Source: Bacteroidota bacterium (GTDB lineage: Bacteria; Bacteroidota; Bacteroidia; NS11-12g; UBA9320). From it: a stretch of DNA of 64,000 bases. A model generated the notes under the pieces. The model was not told the origin of the DNA. It saw only the letters and a program-made list of their open reading frames with translations, and searched no databases. The stretch covers positions 98,182 through 162,181 of the forward strand of contig JABWCE010000005.1 of NCBI GenBank assembly GCA_013359235.1, given 5' to 3'. Below, in pieces: positions 8,964 through 17,113 of this stretch; positions within the stretch are counted from its first letter, which is position 1, and each line of letters opens with the position of its first letter. The translations under genes and the position numbers were made by a program.

Positions 8964-10331
8964 ATGGAAAAAGTTAAAAAAACTTACTTATCTGAAAAGG
9001 ACATTCCTCATCAGTGGTACAACATTCAGGCAGACATGCCCACCCCGACATTACCTCCACTTCACCCCGGAACAATGCAACCTATCGGACCGCATGACCT
9101 GGCTCCATTGTTTCCAATGGAATTAATCAAACAAGAAGTTTCGCAAGATAGGTGGGTTGATATACCCGAAGAAGTAAGGGAAATTTACAAAATTTGGCGT
9201 CCTTCACCGCTTTACAGAGCTTATGGACTTGAAAAAATGCTTAACACAAATTGCAAAATTTATTACAAGTACGAAGGAAATAGTCCATCAGGCTCGCACA
9301 AACCCAATACTGCTGTTCCACAAGCATATTACAACAAAATGGAAGGTGTAAAAAAAATAAGTACCGAAACAGGTGCAGGGCAATGGGGAAGTGCTTTGAG
9401 TTTTGCTTGTCAGCTTTTTGGTTTGGAATGTGAGGTTTATATGGTTAAAATTAGTTATAATCAAAAACCATATAGAAAACTTCTCATGAATACATGGGGG
9501 GCAACTGTAATAGCTTCTCCAAGCGATAGAACAAATGCAGGCAGAACTATTCTTGCCTCAAATCCCGATTCAAATGGTAGTCTCGGAATTGCAATATCTG
9601 AAGCAGTAGAAGTTGCAGCCACAAGCGATACTACAAAATATTCTCTCGGTAGTGTATTAAATCATGTTTTGATGCACCAAACTATTATAGGGCTTGAAGC
9701 CGAAAAACAATTTGAAATTGCAGGCGATTTTCCTGATATAGTTATTGCTCCATTTGGCGGAGGGTCTAATTTTGCCGGTATTTCATTTCCATTTTTAAGA
9801 CATAAATTAACTTCAGGTAAAAATGTTAGATGTATTGCCAGCGAACCGGCATCTTGTCCAAAATTGACAAAAGGACAATTCAGATACGACTTTGGCGATA
9901 CAGTAGGTATGACACCATTGCTGCCAATGTACACATTAGGCCATACTTTTATGCCGGCGCCAATTCATGCAGGAGGATTAAGATATCACGGAGCAGGAGC
10001 AATTGTAAGCCAGTTATTAAAAGATAAAATCATAGAAGCTCAAGCATATCAGCAAAAAGAATGCTTTGATGCAGGTGTGAAATTTGCAAAAGCTGAGGGT
10101 ATTTTACCTGCACCCGAAGCTACACATGGAATTGCAAACGTGATTAGAGAAGTGAACAGAGCAAAAGAAGAAGGTGTATCAAAAACTATTTTGTTCAACC
10201 TATGTGGACATGGATATTTTGATATGAGTGCATATCAGGATTATTTTGAAGGAAAATTAGCAGATCATCATTTTACCGATGAAGAATTGTATGCTAATTT
10301 GAAAGAGTTAAATACACCAATACCAAGTTAA
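8964..10331 (+). CDS. trpB2: TrpB2-type tryptophan synthase beta chain
   Basis: This PLP enzyme of 455 residues belongs to the TrpB2 branch, which is longer at the N-terminus than ordinary TrpB and does not form the usual TrpA complex. Visible landmarks are the PLP lysine in GSHKPN (Lys113), ETGAGQWGSALSFACQLFG, YNQKPYRKLLMNTWGA and the phosphate-binding GGGSNFAG. TrpB2 can condense indole with serine or phosphoserine to tryptophan, and it has also been suggested to act as a beta-eliminating deaminase. No trpA or other trp biosynthetic gene is adjacent. Its place beside an indolic-acid catabolic operon suggests indole or tryptophan interconversion. It is followed by a terminator. Confidence 0.9.
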   Translation: MEKVKKTYLSEKDIPHQWYNIQADMPTPTLPPLHPGTMQPIGPHDLAPLFPMELIKQEVSQDRWVDIPEEVREIYKIWRPSPLYRAYGLEKMLNTNCKIYYKYEGNSPSGSHKPNTAVPQAYYNKMEGVKKISTETGAGQWGSALSFACQLFGLECEVYMVKISYNQKPYRKLLMNTWGATVIASPSDRTNAGRTILASNPDSNGSLGIAISEAVEVAATSDTTKYSLGSVLNHVLMHQTIIGLEAEKQFEIAGDFPDIVIAPFGGGSNFAGISFPFLRHKLTSGKNVRCIASEPASCPKLTKGQFRYDFGDTVGMTPLLPMYTLGHTFMPAPIHAGGLRYHGAGAIVSQLLKDKIIEAQAYQQKECFDAGVKFAKAEGILPAPEATHGIANVIREVNRAKEEGVSKTILFNLCGHGYFDMSAYQDYFEGKLADHHFTDEELYANLKELNTPIPS

Positions 10332-10344
10332 AGAATAACAATAC

Positions 10345-10392
10345 ACAGCTCTTAATTTATTAATAATATTGATATTTTAAGAGCTGTTTTTT
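10345..10392 (+). terminator. Rho-independent terminator after trpB2, possibly an attenuator
   Basis: An 11-base arm ACAGCTCTTAA at 10345-10355 pairs with TTAAGAGCTGT at 10377-10387, across an AT-rich loop, followed by a run of T to 10392. It ends only 12 bases before the TTG start of the next gene, so the downstream operon must be reached by readthrough or by a promoter overlapping this structure. Confidence 0.8.
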
Positions 10393-10404
10393 AAATAATT
10401 TAAG

Positions 10405-12528
10405 TTGAAGAAATACAAAGTAGGAATTGATATTGGTGGCACATTCACAGATTTAATTGCTGTATCACACAATGGTGAAACTATTGTTCATAAAACGCTT
10501 TCTACACCATTAGACCCCTCAATTGGATTTTTAAACGGGCTTAATGAAATAGCCCAGATGAAAAATATCACTCTTCAAAAATTTATTGAATCAATTGATA
10601 CAATTGTACATGGAACTACTGTAGCTACAAATGCTTTGCTCACTTTAAAAGGTGCTAAAACTGCATTAATTACAACCAAAGGTTTCAGAGATGCTCTTGA
10701 AATGAGAAGAGGAATTAGAGAAGAACAATACAACAATCATTATAAAAATGTTGTTCCGCTTGTTCCCCGTCATTTAAGATTTACTTTAGATGAAAGAATT
10801 GATGCCGAAGGAAAAATTCTAAACAAGATAAATGAAGAAGAATTGCATAAAATTATCAAAAAATTAACTAAAGAACACATTGAATCTGTAGTTGTTTGCT
10901 TCATGAATTCATTCAAAAACAATGAACATGAAAAAAAAGCTGTTTCGATACTTAAAAAACAACTTAAAAATACGTTTGTTGTTGGTTCTTTTGAGGTTTT
11001 GCCTTCTATTAGATTTTACGAAAGAGTAAGTACAACCGCTGTAAGTGCTTTTGTTGGACCAATAGTTTCAAAATATTTAGACAATCTGAAACAAAAGCTA
11101 AATTCAGTTAATTTTAAAGGTACATTGTTAATTATGCAATCTAATGGAGGTGTTGTTTTGCCTGAGCATGTTATGAAAAATCCGGCAGTTACGGTGCTTT
11201 CTGGTCCTGCAGCCGCACCTACGGCCGGAGCGTTTTATTCTGAGATGTTAGGTTATAAAAACTGCATTACTGTAGATATGGGAGGAACAAGTTTTGATGC
11301 AGCACTGATAATAGACAACCAGTGCGTTACAGGCACCGAAGGTTCTATTAACAGATACCGTATTGCTTTGCCTTCGCTTGATATTATTACAATAGGTGCA
11401 GGCGGAGGTAGCATTGGGTGGATAGATAACGGAGGTTTATTGCGAATGGGACCTCAAAGTGCAGGTTCGCTACCGGGACCTGTAAGCTACGACAGAGGTG
11501 GCGAACAACCTGCTTGTACCGATGCAGATTTGATTTTGGGCTATCTTAATCCCGAATTTTTTGCAGGCGGGAAACTTAAACTAAACAAAACAAAAGCCGA
11601 AAATGCTATTAAAAACAAACTCGCTTCAAAACTCGGTTTATCAGTAAATGAAACTGCTGCCGGAATGTTTAAAATTATAAATAGCAATATGGCACAGGGA
11701 GTTAGGCAAATTTCTGTAGAAAGAGGCTATGACCCAAGAGAATTTTTATTTATTGTTGCCGGCGGAGCAGGTTCTATACACTCTTCCGAAATTTGTAAAG
11801 AATTAGAAATTCCAATGTTTGTAGTGCCCAATGTTTCATCAATATTTTGTGCGGCAGGTATGTTGTTGGGAGATTTAAAACACGATTATCTTAAATCATA
11901 TTATTCAACTTTCGACAAAATTGACCCTAAAAAATTTATTACTCTTTTTAATGAAATGAAAAATGAAGGTTTTGATATTTTAATAGAAGAAGGAGTAGCC
12001 AAAGACCGAATTACATTTCATCCTACCTTAGATATGCGTTATGTAGGACAATATCACGAAGTGCCCTTACCTGTTGAGTGGAAAGATGTTTTAGACTTTA
12101 ATACCGAAAAAATATTCGAATTATTTCACAATGAACATAACCGACAGTTTGGCTATTCACTAAAAGATGAAGGAACTGAAATGGAATTGATAAATATAAG
12201 GCTGAGAGTAATTGGAAAAATTGAAAAACCAAATTTTCTATCGGCTGATGTAAAAAGTATTGAAGCTAAGAAAGCTGTAAAACACAATAGAGAAGTATAT
12301 ATTCCCGAAACCAACACTTTTAAAAAAGTACCTGTTTACGACGGTGATTTACCAATTTACGGCTGTTTGATAGAAGGACCTTGTATAATTGAAAAAATTA
12401 CAACATCTGTTTTTGTAAGCAGCACTTATAATTGCTTAGTTGATAAATTAGGTTCGTTTATAATTTTTGATAAAAACAAGATAAATTCTCAAAGTATTAT
12501 AAAAATGAACAATAAACGTTTAAATTGA
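10405..12528 (+). CDS. HyuA/oxoprolinase-A family ATP-dependent hydrolase subunit (candidate 2-oxoindoleacetate hydrolase, large subunit)
   Basis: Members of this family use ATP to activate a cyclic amide or carbonyl substrate. The 707-residue protein has the actin-like ATPase motifs KYKVGIDIGGTFTDL (4-17) and VDMGGTSFDAALI (about 290), plus VHGTTVATNALL and SGPAAAPTAGA typical of N-methylhydantoinase/5-oxoprolinase A chains. The start is TTG at 10405, with no ATG available before the first motif. It is directly followed by the HyuB partner. Known family roles include hydantoin, oxoproline and caprolactam hydrolysis and ketone carboxylation. Alongside the molybdenum hydroxylase, B12 mutase and beta-oxidation genes, lactam opening of 2-oxoindoleacetate (as IaaCE does in Aromatoleum) fits best, but this is inferred. 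Confidence 0.85.
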   Translation: MKKYKVGIDIGGTFTDLIAVSHNGETIVHKTLSTPLDPSIGFLNGLNEIAQMKNITLQKFIESIDTIVHGTTVATNALLTLKGAKTALITTKGFRDALEMRRGIREEQYNNHYKNVVPLVPRHLRFTLDERIDAEGKILNKINEEELHKIIKKLTKEHIESVVVCFMNSFKNNEHEKKAVSILKKQLKNTFVVGSFEVLPSIRFYERVSTTAVSAFVGPIVSKYLDNLKQKLNSVNFKGTLLIMQSNGGVVLPEHVMKNPAVTVLSGPAAAPTAGAFYSEMLGYKNCITVDMGGTSFDAALIIDNQCVTGTEGSINRYRIALPSLDIITIGAGGGSIGWIDNGGLLRMGPQSAGSLPGPVSYDRGGEQPACTDADLILGYLNPEFFAGGKLKLNKTKAENAIKNKLASKLGLSVNETAAGMFKIINSNMAQGVRQISVERGYDPREFLFIVAGGAGSIHSSEICKELEIPMFVVPNVSSIFCAAGMLLGDLKHDYLKSYYSTFDKIDPKKFITLFNEMKNEGFDILIEEGVAKDRITFHPTLDMRYVGQYHEVPLPVEWKDVLDFNTEKIFELFHNEHNRQFGYSLKDEGTEMELINIRLRVIGKIEKPNFLSADVKSIEAKKAVKHNREVYIPETNTFKKVPVYDGDLPIYGCLIEGPCIIEKITTSVFVSSTYNCLVDKLGSFIIFDKNKINSQSIIKMNNKRLN

Positions 12529-12533
12529 AGATT

Positions 12534-14210
12534 ATGAAGAAAGAAGTTGACAAAATTTTGGTTTCTATTTTTCAAAGAGCTTTTAAGTCAATAACAGACG
12601 AAATGAGCATATCGCTTACAAAAACAACACGCTCACCAATACTTTGCGAAGCAAAAGATTTTGTAACCGGGCTATATGATGCAAAAGGCCTGATGCTTGA
12701 GCAAACCGAAAATTTACCAATACTTTCTTTTTCGCTTGGTCCTGTCTGTAAAGAAATTTTAAAGCAATACGGAAGCGAAATTTATCAAGGTGATGTAATA
12801 ATCCATAATGATGTGTTTAGTATGGGTAACCAAAATAATGATGTTGCAATATTTAAACCAATATTTTTTGAAAACACACTTGTAGGCTGGGCTGCAGCCA
12901 AAGGTCATCAAGCTGATATTGGCGGAGCTGTACAGGGAGGGTACAATCCTAATGCAACCGAAGTTTGGCAAGAAGCATTGAGAATACCTGCTGTAAAACT
13001 TTACGAAAAAGGAAAACTTAGAAAAGATGTTTGGAACTTGATTTTTGCAAACATTCGTCTTCAAATGGTTCAGGAAGATATAAAAGCACAAATAGGAGCT
13101 TGTACACTTGGCGAAAGAAGACTTGAAGCTTTTGTATCAAAATATGGTTTAAACACTTTTGAATTGCACAAACAAGCATTATTTGATTCAACCGAAAAAA
13201 TGATGCGTGCCGAAATAAAATCTATACCTGATGGAATTTATGAAGGAAGCAGTATGGTTTATTATGATGGTAAAAACAAAGGCAGTAAATTTCCAATTAA
13301 AGCTAAAATTACAGTAAAAAATGAAGATATAACATTTGATTTTTCTAAATCATCACCTCAAACAAAAGGTTTTGTAAATGGAATTTATACTTCTACTTGT
13401 TCTGCAATTACTTTAACTTTTCTTCAAATGGTAAATCCCAACATACCGCACAATGAAGGTATGATAAAACCACTAAATTACATTGTACCGCAAGGCACAA
13501 TTTTAAATGCCTCTTATCCGGCAGCAACAACATTTGGAAACCACCTTTGCCCTCAAGTAGCTGATGCTATTTTCAAAGCCTTAGGTCCGGCTGTGCCCGA
13601 TAGGATAACAGCAGGATGGAATCATCTGTTATGTTCACTTTTTACAGGAAATCATCCTAAAACGGGTAAAAAATACGTTGATATTTGTTTTTTGGGATTA
13701 AAAGGAGGTAGTGGAGCTATGAAAGGTGACGATGGATACGACCATATAGGCATGATTGACGCATCAGGTGGTGTACTTGACCAGGATTACGAAATGTACG
13801 AACAACAAACGCCTCATTTAATATTAAAACACGAGTTGCTTAAAGATTCGGGTGGTGCAGGAAAATGGAGAGGAGGGCTTGGTACAATTACCGAAATTTT
13901 GCTCAGAGGTGATGATACAACAATGGTTGTTTTTGGTGATGGTGATGTAGAAGCAAACTATGGCTTATTTGGAGGGAAAGGAAGCGTATTAAACAAAATT
14001 GAATTAAAATTTAAAAACGGTAAAAAACAAATTCCTATGAGCAAAGATATAGTTGCAGGAATAGGAGAAGGTACAATTTACAGACAAATAGCAGGAGGAG
14101 GCGGTGGTTACGGAAAACCCGAAGAAAGAGATAGAGATAAAGTTAAAAATGACTTAAAAAATGAATATATTTCGAAAAAGGCAGCAAAAGAAATTTACAA
14201 ATTAAAATGA
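12534..14210 (+). CDS. HyuB/oxoprolinase-B family subunit (candidate 2-oxoindoleacetate hydrolase, small subunit)
   Basis: This is the catalytic or metal-binding partner of the preceding HyuA protein. From the ATG at 12534 it has 558 residues; a TTG at 12525 that overlaps the hyuA stop is an alternative start. Family landmarks are HNDVFSMGNQNNDVAIF, AAKGHQADIGGAVQGG, the substrate domain around YTSTCSAITLTFLQM and the glycine-rich end GEGTIYRQIAGGGGGYG. The HyuA and HyuB genes are almost certainly translated together and form one heteromeric enzyme. No third acetone-carboxylase gamma subunit is present, which argues against a ketone carboxylase. The specific substrate is inferred from the operon. 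Confidence 0.85.
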   Translation: MKKEVDKILVSIFQRAFKSITDEMSISLTKTTRSPILCEAKDFVTGLYDAKGLMLEQTENLPILSFSLGPVCKEILKQYGSEIYQGDVIIHNDVFSMGNQNNDVAIFKPIFFENTLVGWAAAKGHQADIGGAVQGGYNPNATEVWQEALRIPAVKLYEKGKLRKDVWNLIFANIRLQMVQEDIKAQIGACTLGERRLEAFVSKYGLNTFELHKQALFDSTEKMMRAEIKSIPDGIYEGSSMVYYDGKNKGSKFPIKAKITVKNEDITFDFSKSSPQTKGFVNGIYTSTCSAITLTFLQMVNPNIPHNEGMIKPLNYIVPQGTILNASYPAATTFGNHLCPQVADAIFKALGPAVPDRITAGWNHLLCSLFTGNHPKTGKKYVDICFLGLKGGSGAMKGDDGYDHIGMIDASGGVLDQDYEMYEQQTPHLILKHELLKDSGGAGKWRGGLGTITEILLRGDDTTMVVFGDGDVEANYGLFGGKGSVLNKIELKFKNGKKQIPMSKDIVAGIGEGTIYRQIAGGGGGYGKPEERDRDKVKNDLKNEYISKKAAKEIYKLK

Positions 14211-14602
14211 AGCATGAAATTATATTACCCGATGGTTGGGTTATGCCCAAAGGCTACTCAAACGGAATACTTGCAAAAGAAGGCAGGGTACTGTTTATGG
14301 CCGGACAAGTAGGTTGGAACTCTGAAGAAAAATTTGCAAGTGAAAACCTTGTCCCGCAATTTGAGCAAGCATTAAAAAATATAAAAGCAATAGTAGAAAA
14401 AGCCGGTGGCAACATTACCGACATTTGTAAAATGACATGTTTTTGTAAAGACAGAGAGCAGTATCTGGCTTCGCGTAAAGAACTTGGAAAAATTTGGAAA
14501 GAAATTATGGGCTATCATTATCCATGTATGAGTATGATTTTTGTTGTTGATTTGCTTGACCACCCTGCATTGATTGAAATAGAAGCTATGGCAGTAATTT
14601 GA
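14207..14602 (+). CDS. RidA/YjgF-family protein lacking the canonical arginine
   Basis: This 131-residue protein aligns over its whole length with Rid (YjgF/YER057c/UK114) trimers: GRVLFMAGQVGW, QALKNIKAIVEKAG, and the C-terminal IEIEAMAVI. RidA proteins hydrolyse reactive enamines and imines using an Arg in the segment P-x-R-S. Here that segment reads YPCMSM, so Met108 takes the Arg position, which makes classic 2-aminoacrylate deaminase activity unlikely. It overlaps the HyuB gene by four bases (ATGA) and precedes the acyl-CoA dehydrogenase by seven, so it is translated as part of the pathway. It may act on an aromatic amine or enamine intermediate or help a partner enzyme. Both are speculative. 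Confidence 0.85.
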   Translation: MKHEIILPDGWVMPKGYSNGILAKEGRVLFMAGQVGWNSEEKFASENLVPQFEQALKNIKAIVEKAGGNITDICKMTCFCKDREQYLASRKELGKIWKEIMGYHYPCMSMIFVVDLLDHPALIEIEAMAVI

Positions 14603-14609
14603 AAAAAAA

Positions 14610-15740
14610 ATGAATTTTGAACTCACTGACATACAAAAAGAAATACAGCAAACATTTCGCAATTTTTCTGATAATAGAATAAAGCCACAAGCAATGGAAA
14701 TTGACATTAATAAGTCATTTCCACATCAACTATTCAAAGAAATTGGTGATTTGGGATTTTTTGGAATGAGGTACCCCGAAGAAGTTGGCGGAACAGGACT
14801 TGACATAGTTTCATATTCACTTGCTGTTATTGAATTATCAAGAGGTTCGCTTTCTGTTGCTGCGGCTTGTACAATGCAATCGCTAATGGGGACTTATTTT
14901 CTATACCGTTTTGGAAACGACGAAATAATAAAAAACTATTTTTCCGAAGCTATCAAAGGCAATAAAATTGGAGGTATTTGCATGACAGAACCCAATGCCG
15001 GTAGCGATTTGATGAATATAAAAACTACTGCAAAAGTATTGGAAGATGGTTTTTTATTAAATGGTCAAAAAACTTGGGTAACGTCTGCCCCTGTTGCTGA
15101 TTTTTTTACAGTTCTTGCCCGAACTGATAATCACGAACAACTTTCAATATTTTTTGTTCCCACTGATTTGCAAGGAGTTTTAATAGGTAAAAGTATTGAA
15201 AAAATGGGAGTTAGAGCATCAATTACCAGCGAAGTTGGCTTTAACGATGTTTTTTTACCAAAAAATTATTTACTTGGTAATATTGGCGAAGGTACTAAAT
15301 GCCTTAAAGAAATACTTGCAGAAATAAGAATAATGACTGCAGCACTTGCTATTGGTGTAGCTGTTGCAGCCTATGAAGAAGCACTTGAATATGCAAAAAC
15401 CAGAGTACAGTTTGGAAAACCAATTGGCAAATTTCAAGCAGTGCAAATGAAAATAGCTGATATGGCTGTGCAAATTGAAATGGCAAAAAAATACCTGATG
15501 TATGCTGCATATTTGAGTGATAATAATTTACCACGCCAAAAAGAAGCTATGATTGCAAAACTCTATTGCTCCGAAATGTCAGTAAATGTATGCGATGAAG
15601 CTTCGAGAGTACTTGCATCTTATGGTTATGCTGTTGAATACAATATTGAGCGATACCTCAGAGATTCAAGGTTTACATTGATTGGAGGAGGTACATCAGA
15701 AATTTTAAAAATAAATATTGCAAAAGAGCTTGGATTATGA
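14610..15740 (+). CDS. Acyl-CoA dehydrogenase, candidate (2-aminobenzyl)malonyl-CoA dehydrogenase
   Basis: The 376-residue flavoenzyme has the complete family layout: GGICMTEPNAGSD, GQKTWVTSAPVADF, TRVQFGKPIGKFQAVQ, a tyrosine-rich SYGYAVEYNIERYLRD segment and the catalytic base in GGGTSEILK (Glu364). In the anaerobic indoleacetate route an enzyme of this family (IaaF) oxidises and decarboxylates a benzylmalonyl-CoA to a cinnamoyl-CoA. The gene sits between the ring-opening hydrolase and the thiolase genes and overlaps the next gene by four bases, so the role fits. Decarboxylating ability cannot be read directly from the sequence. An ordinary ETF-linked short- or branched-chain dehydrogenase is the alternative. 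Confidence 0.85.
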   Translation: MNFELTDIQKEIQQTFRNFSDNRIKPQAMEIDINKSFPHQLFKEIGDLGFFGMRYPEEVGGTGLDIVSYSLAVIELSRGSLSVAAACTMQSLMGTYFLYRFGNDEIIKNYFSEAIKGNKIGGICMTEPNAGSDLMNIKTTAKVLEDGFLLNGQKTWVTSAPVADFFTVLARTDNHEQLSIFFVPTDLQGVLIGKSIEKMGVRASITSEVGFNDVFLPKNYLLGNIGEGTKCLKEILAEIRIMTAALAIGVAVAAYEEALEYAKTRVQFGKPIGKFQAVQMKIADMAVQIEMAKKYLMYAAYLSDNNLPRQKEAMIAKLYCSEMSVNVCDEASRVLASYGYAVEYNIERYLRDSRFTLIGGGTSEILKINIAKELGL

Positions 15741-17113
15741 GTTTTATAAAATCATACGGAGTTTCATTACCACATTTCAGAGTTGATGATTCTGTCTTAA
15801 ACATCAATGGCAATAAAAGCTTTTCCAAAGCTGTATGCTTTTCTGATGAAGATATTATAACTCTTGCTTTTCAAGCTGCAAAAGAATGTATAAATGGAGA
15901 TGAAAATAAAATTGATGCAATATTTTTTGCAACCACATCGCCTGTTTTCAAAAACAGATATCATGCAACTTTTATTGCAGATTTGCTCGGTTTGAAAAAT
16001 ATTAATTTTTCACTCGATTTTATTGGTACCGACAGAAGCGGTACTGATGCAATTTTAGTGGCACATCAATTAGTTAATTCCGGTAAAAACTCTAATATTT
16101 TAATTATTGCTACAGATGTTCGTTATTCATCAATTGGCGAAGAAATATCAACTAATTTCGGACATGGGGCTTGTGCAATTACTGTTTCTGATGAAAAAGG
16201 AATAGCCGAAATAAAAGATACTTTTCATGTAAGTTCGTTTATAGCAGAAGAATTTACATATAAAAACAACGAAGTAAAATACGACCCAAGATACATAAGG
16301 GATGAAGGTTTTAAAAAAAATATGATTGCTGTATCAGCCAAAGTTCAAAAATATATTGGCGAAACAGAAAAAAATATTTTAAACTCAAAATACTTTAAAA
16401 TGGCAATTCCTGTATTTGCAAAATCAGGGTTTAATGAAAATCAATTTTCGGTTGATGCAATTTCGCCAAGTATTGGAAACACAGGCGTTGCAAGTGCATT
16501 TTTTCGGCTAATAAGCGAAATAGAAAACCAAACTAAAAATATTTTACTCATAGATTATTCAAATGGTTCTAATGTGCTTTATATAAATTTAAAAGACTTC
16601 ACAAATAAAACCATATTAAAGAGAAAACTCGAAAATTTTGAAAAAATCAAGACTTATCAAGATTTTCTTAAGCTTCGCAAATCAGGAAATTTTAATTCGG
16701 CAAAATACAAGTCAGTTGATATATTTAGTTCCGAAATGATGAATAATAGGGAGAAAGATTCATTTATAAGGCTTGAAGGGACGAAGTGCAATGCTTGCCA
16801 AACAATTTATTTAATAAAAACACAACGTTGCAAAAAATGCAAATCTGAAAACTTTATTAAAACTAAGATTTCAGAAAATGGTAAAGTTTATACATTTACC
16901 AGCGAACATTATTTTCCTGCTACTTTTCCTCCTGTAACAATGATAGTAGCAAACATGAAAAACGGAGGCAGAATTACATTACAGCAAACTGATTGCATGT
17001 ACCCCGAAGATAACAAAATAGAAATTGGAAGCGAAGTGAAGTTGGTATTGAGAAAAATGACAGAGTTCGATTCAAACCCTGATTATTTCTTAAAAGCAAT
17101 AGTAAAAAAATGA
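15737..17113 (+). CDS. HMG-CoA synthase-like protein fused to a DUF35 zinc-finger/OB domain, catalytic residues missing
   Basis: The first 330 or so of 458 residues follow the bacterial/archaeal HMG-CoA synthase (thiolase-fold) pattern: SYGVSLPHFRV, FFATTSPV, GTDRSGTDA, and SPSIGNTGVAS. Against my recollection of the family, the catalytic Glu, Cys and His appear replaced by Thr67, Asp99 and Ala223. The C-terminal part is DUF35: zinc-ribbon cysteines 351, 354, 365 and 368, then an OB-fold. In archaea, thiolase, DUF35 and HMG-CoA synthase form one complex, and the toluene pathway thiolase BbsAB also needs a DUF35 subunit. Here the gene overlaps the thiolase gene by four bases. I infer a non-catalytic scaffold or CoA-binding partner of that thiolase. 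Confidence 0.82.
   Translation: MSFIKSYGVSLPHFRVDDSVLNINGNKSFSKAVCFSDEDIITLAFQAAKECINGDENKIDAIFFATTSPVFKNRYHATFIADLLGLKNINFSLDFIGTDRSGTDAILVAHQLVNSGKNSNILIIATDVRYSSIGEEISTNFGHGACAITVSDEKGIAEIKDTFHVSSFIAEEFTYKNNEVKYDPRYIRDEGFKKNMIAVSAKVQKYIGETEKNILNSKYFKMAIPVFAKSGFNENQFSVDAISPSIGNTGVASAFFRLISEIENQTKNILLIDYSNGSNVLYINLKDFTNKTILKRKLENFEKIKTYQDFLKLRKSGNFNSAKYKSVDIFSSEMMNNREKDSFIRLEGTKCNACQTIYLIKTQRCKKCKSENFIKTKISENGKVYTFTSEHYFPATFPPVTMIVANMKNGGRITLQQTDCMYPEDNKIEIGSEVKLVLRKMTEFDSNPDYFLKAIVKK

Noticed and set aside
10405..14210. HyuA/HyuB homologues as an acetone or acetophenone carboxylase
   Set aside because: No gamma or other carboxylase subunit is present, and the adjoining molybdenum hydroxylase, mutase and thiolase genes point to lactam hydrolysis in an indolic pathway.
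15737..17113. HMG-CoA synthase of a mevalonate pathway
   Set aside because: The catalytic Glu, Cys and His positions do not hold those residues, and no HMG-CoA reductase or mevalonate kinase is present. The type 2 isomerase at 30262 lies on the opposite strand outside the operon.
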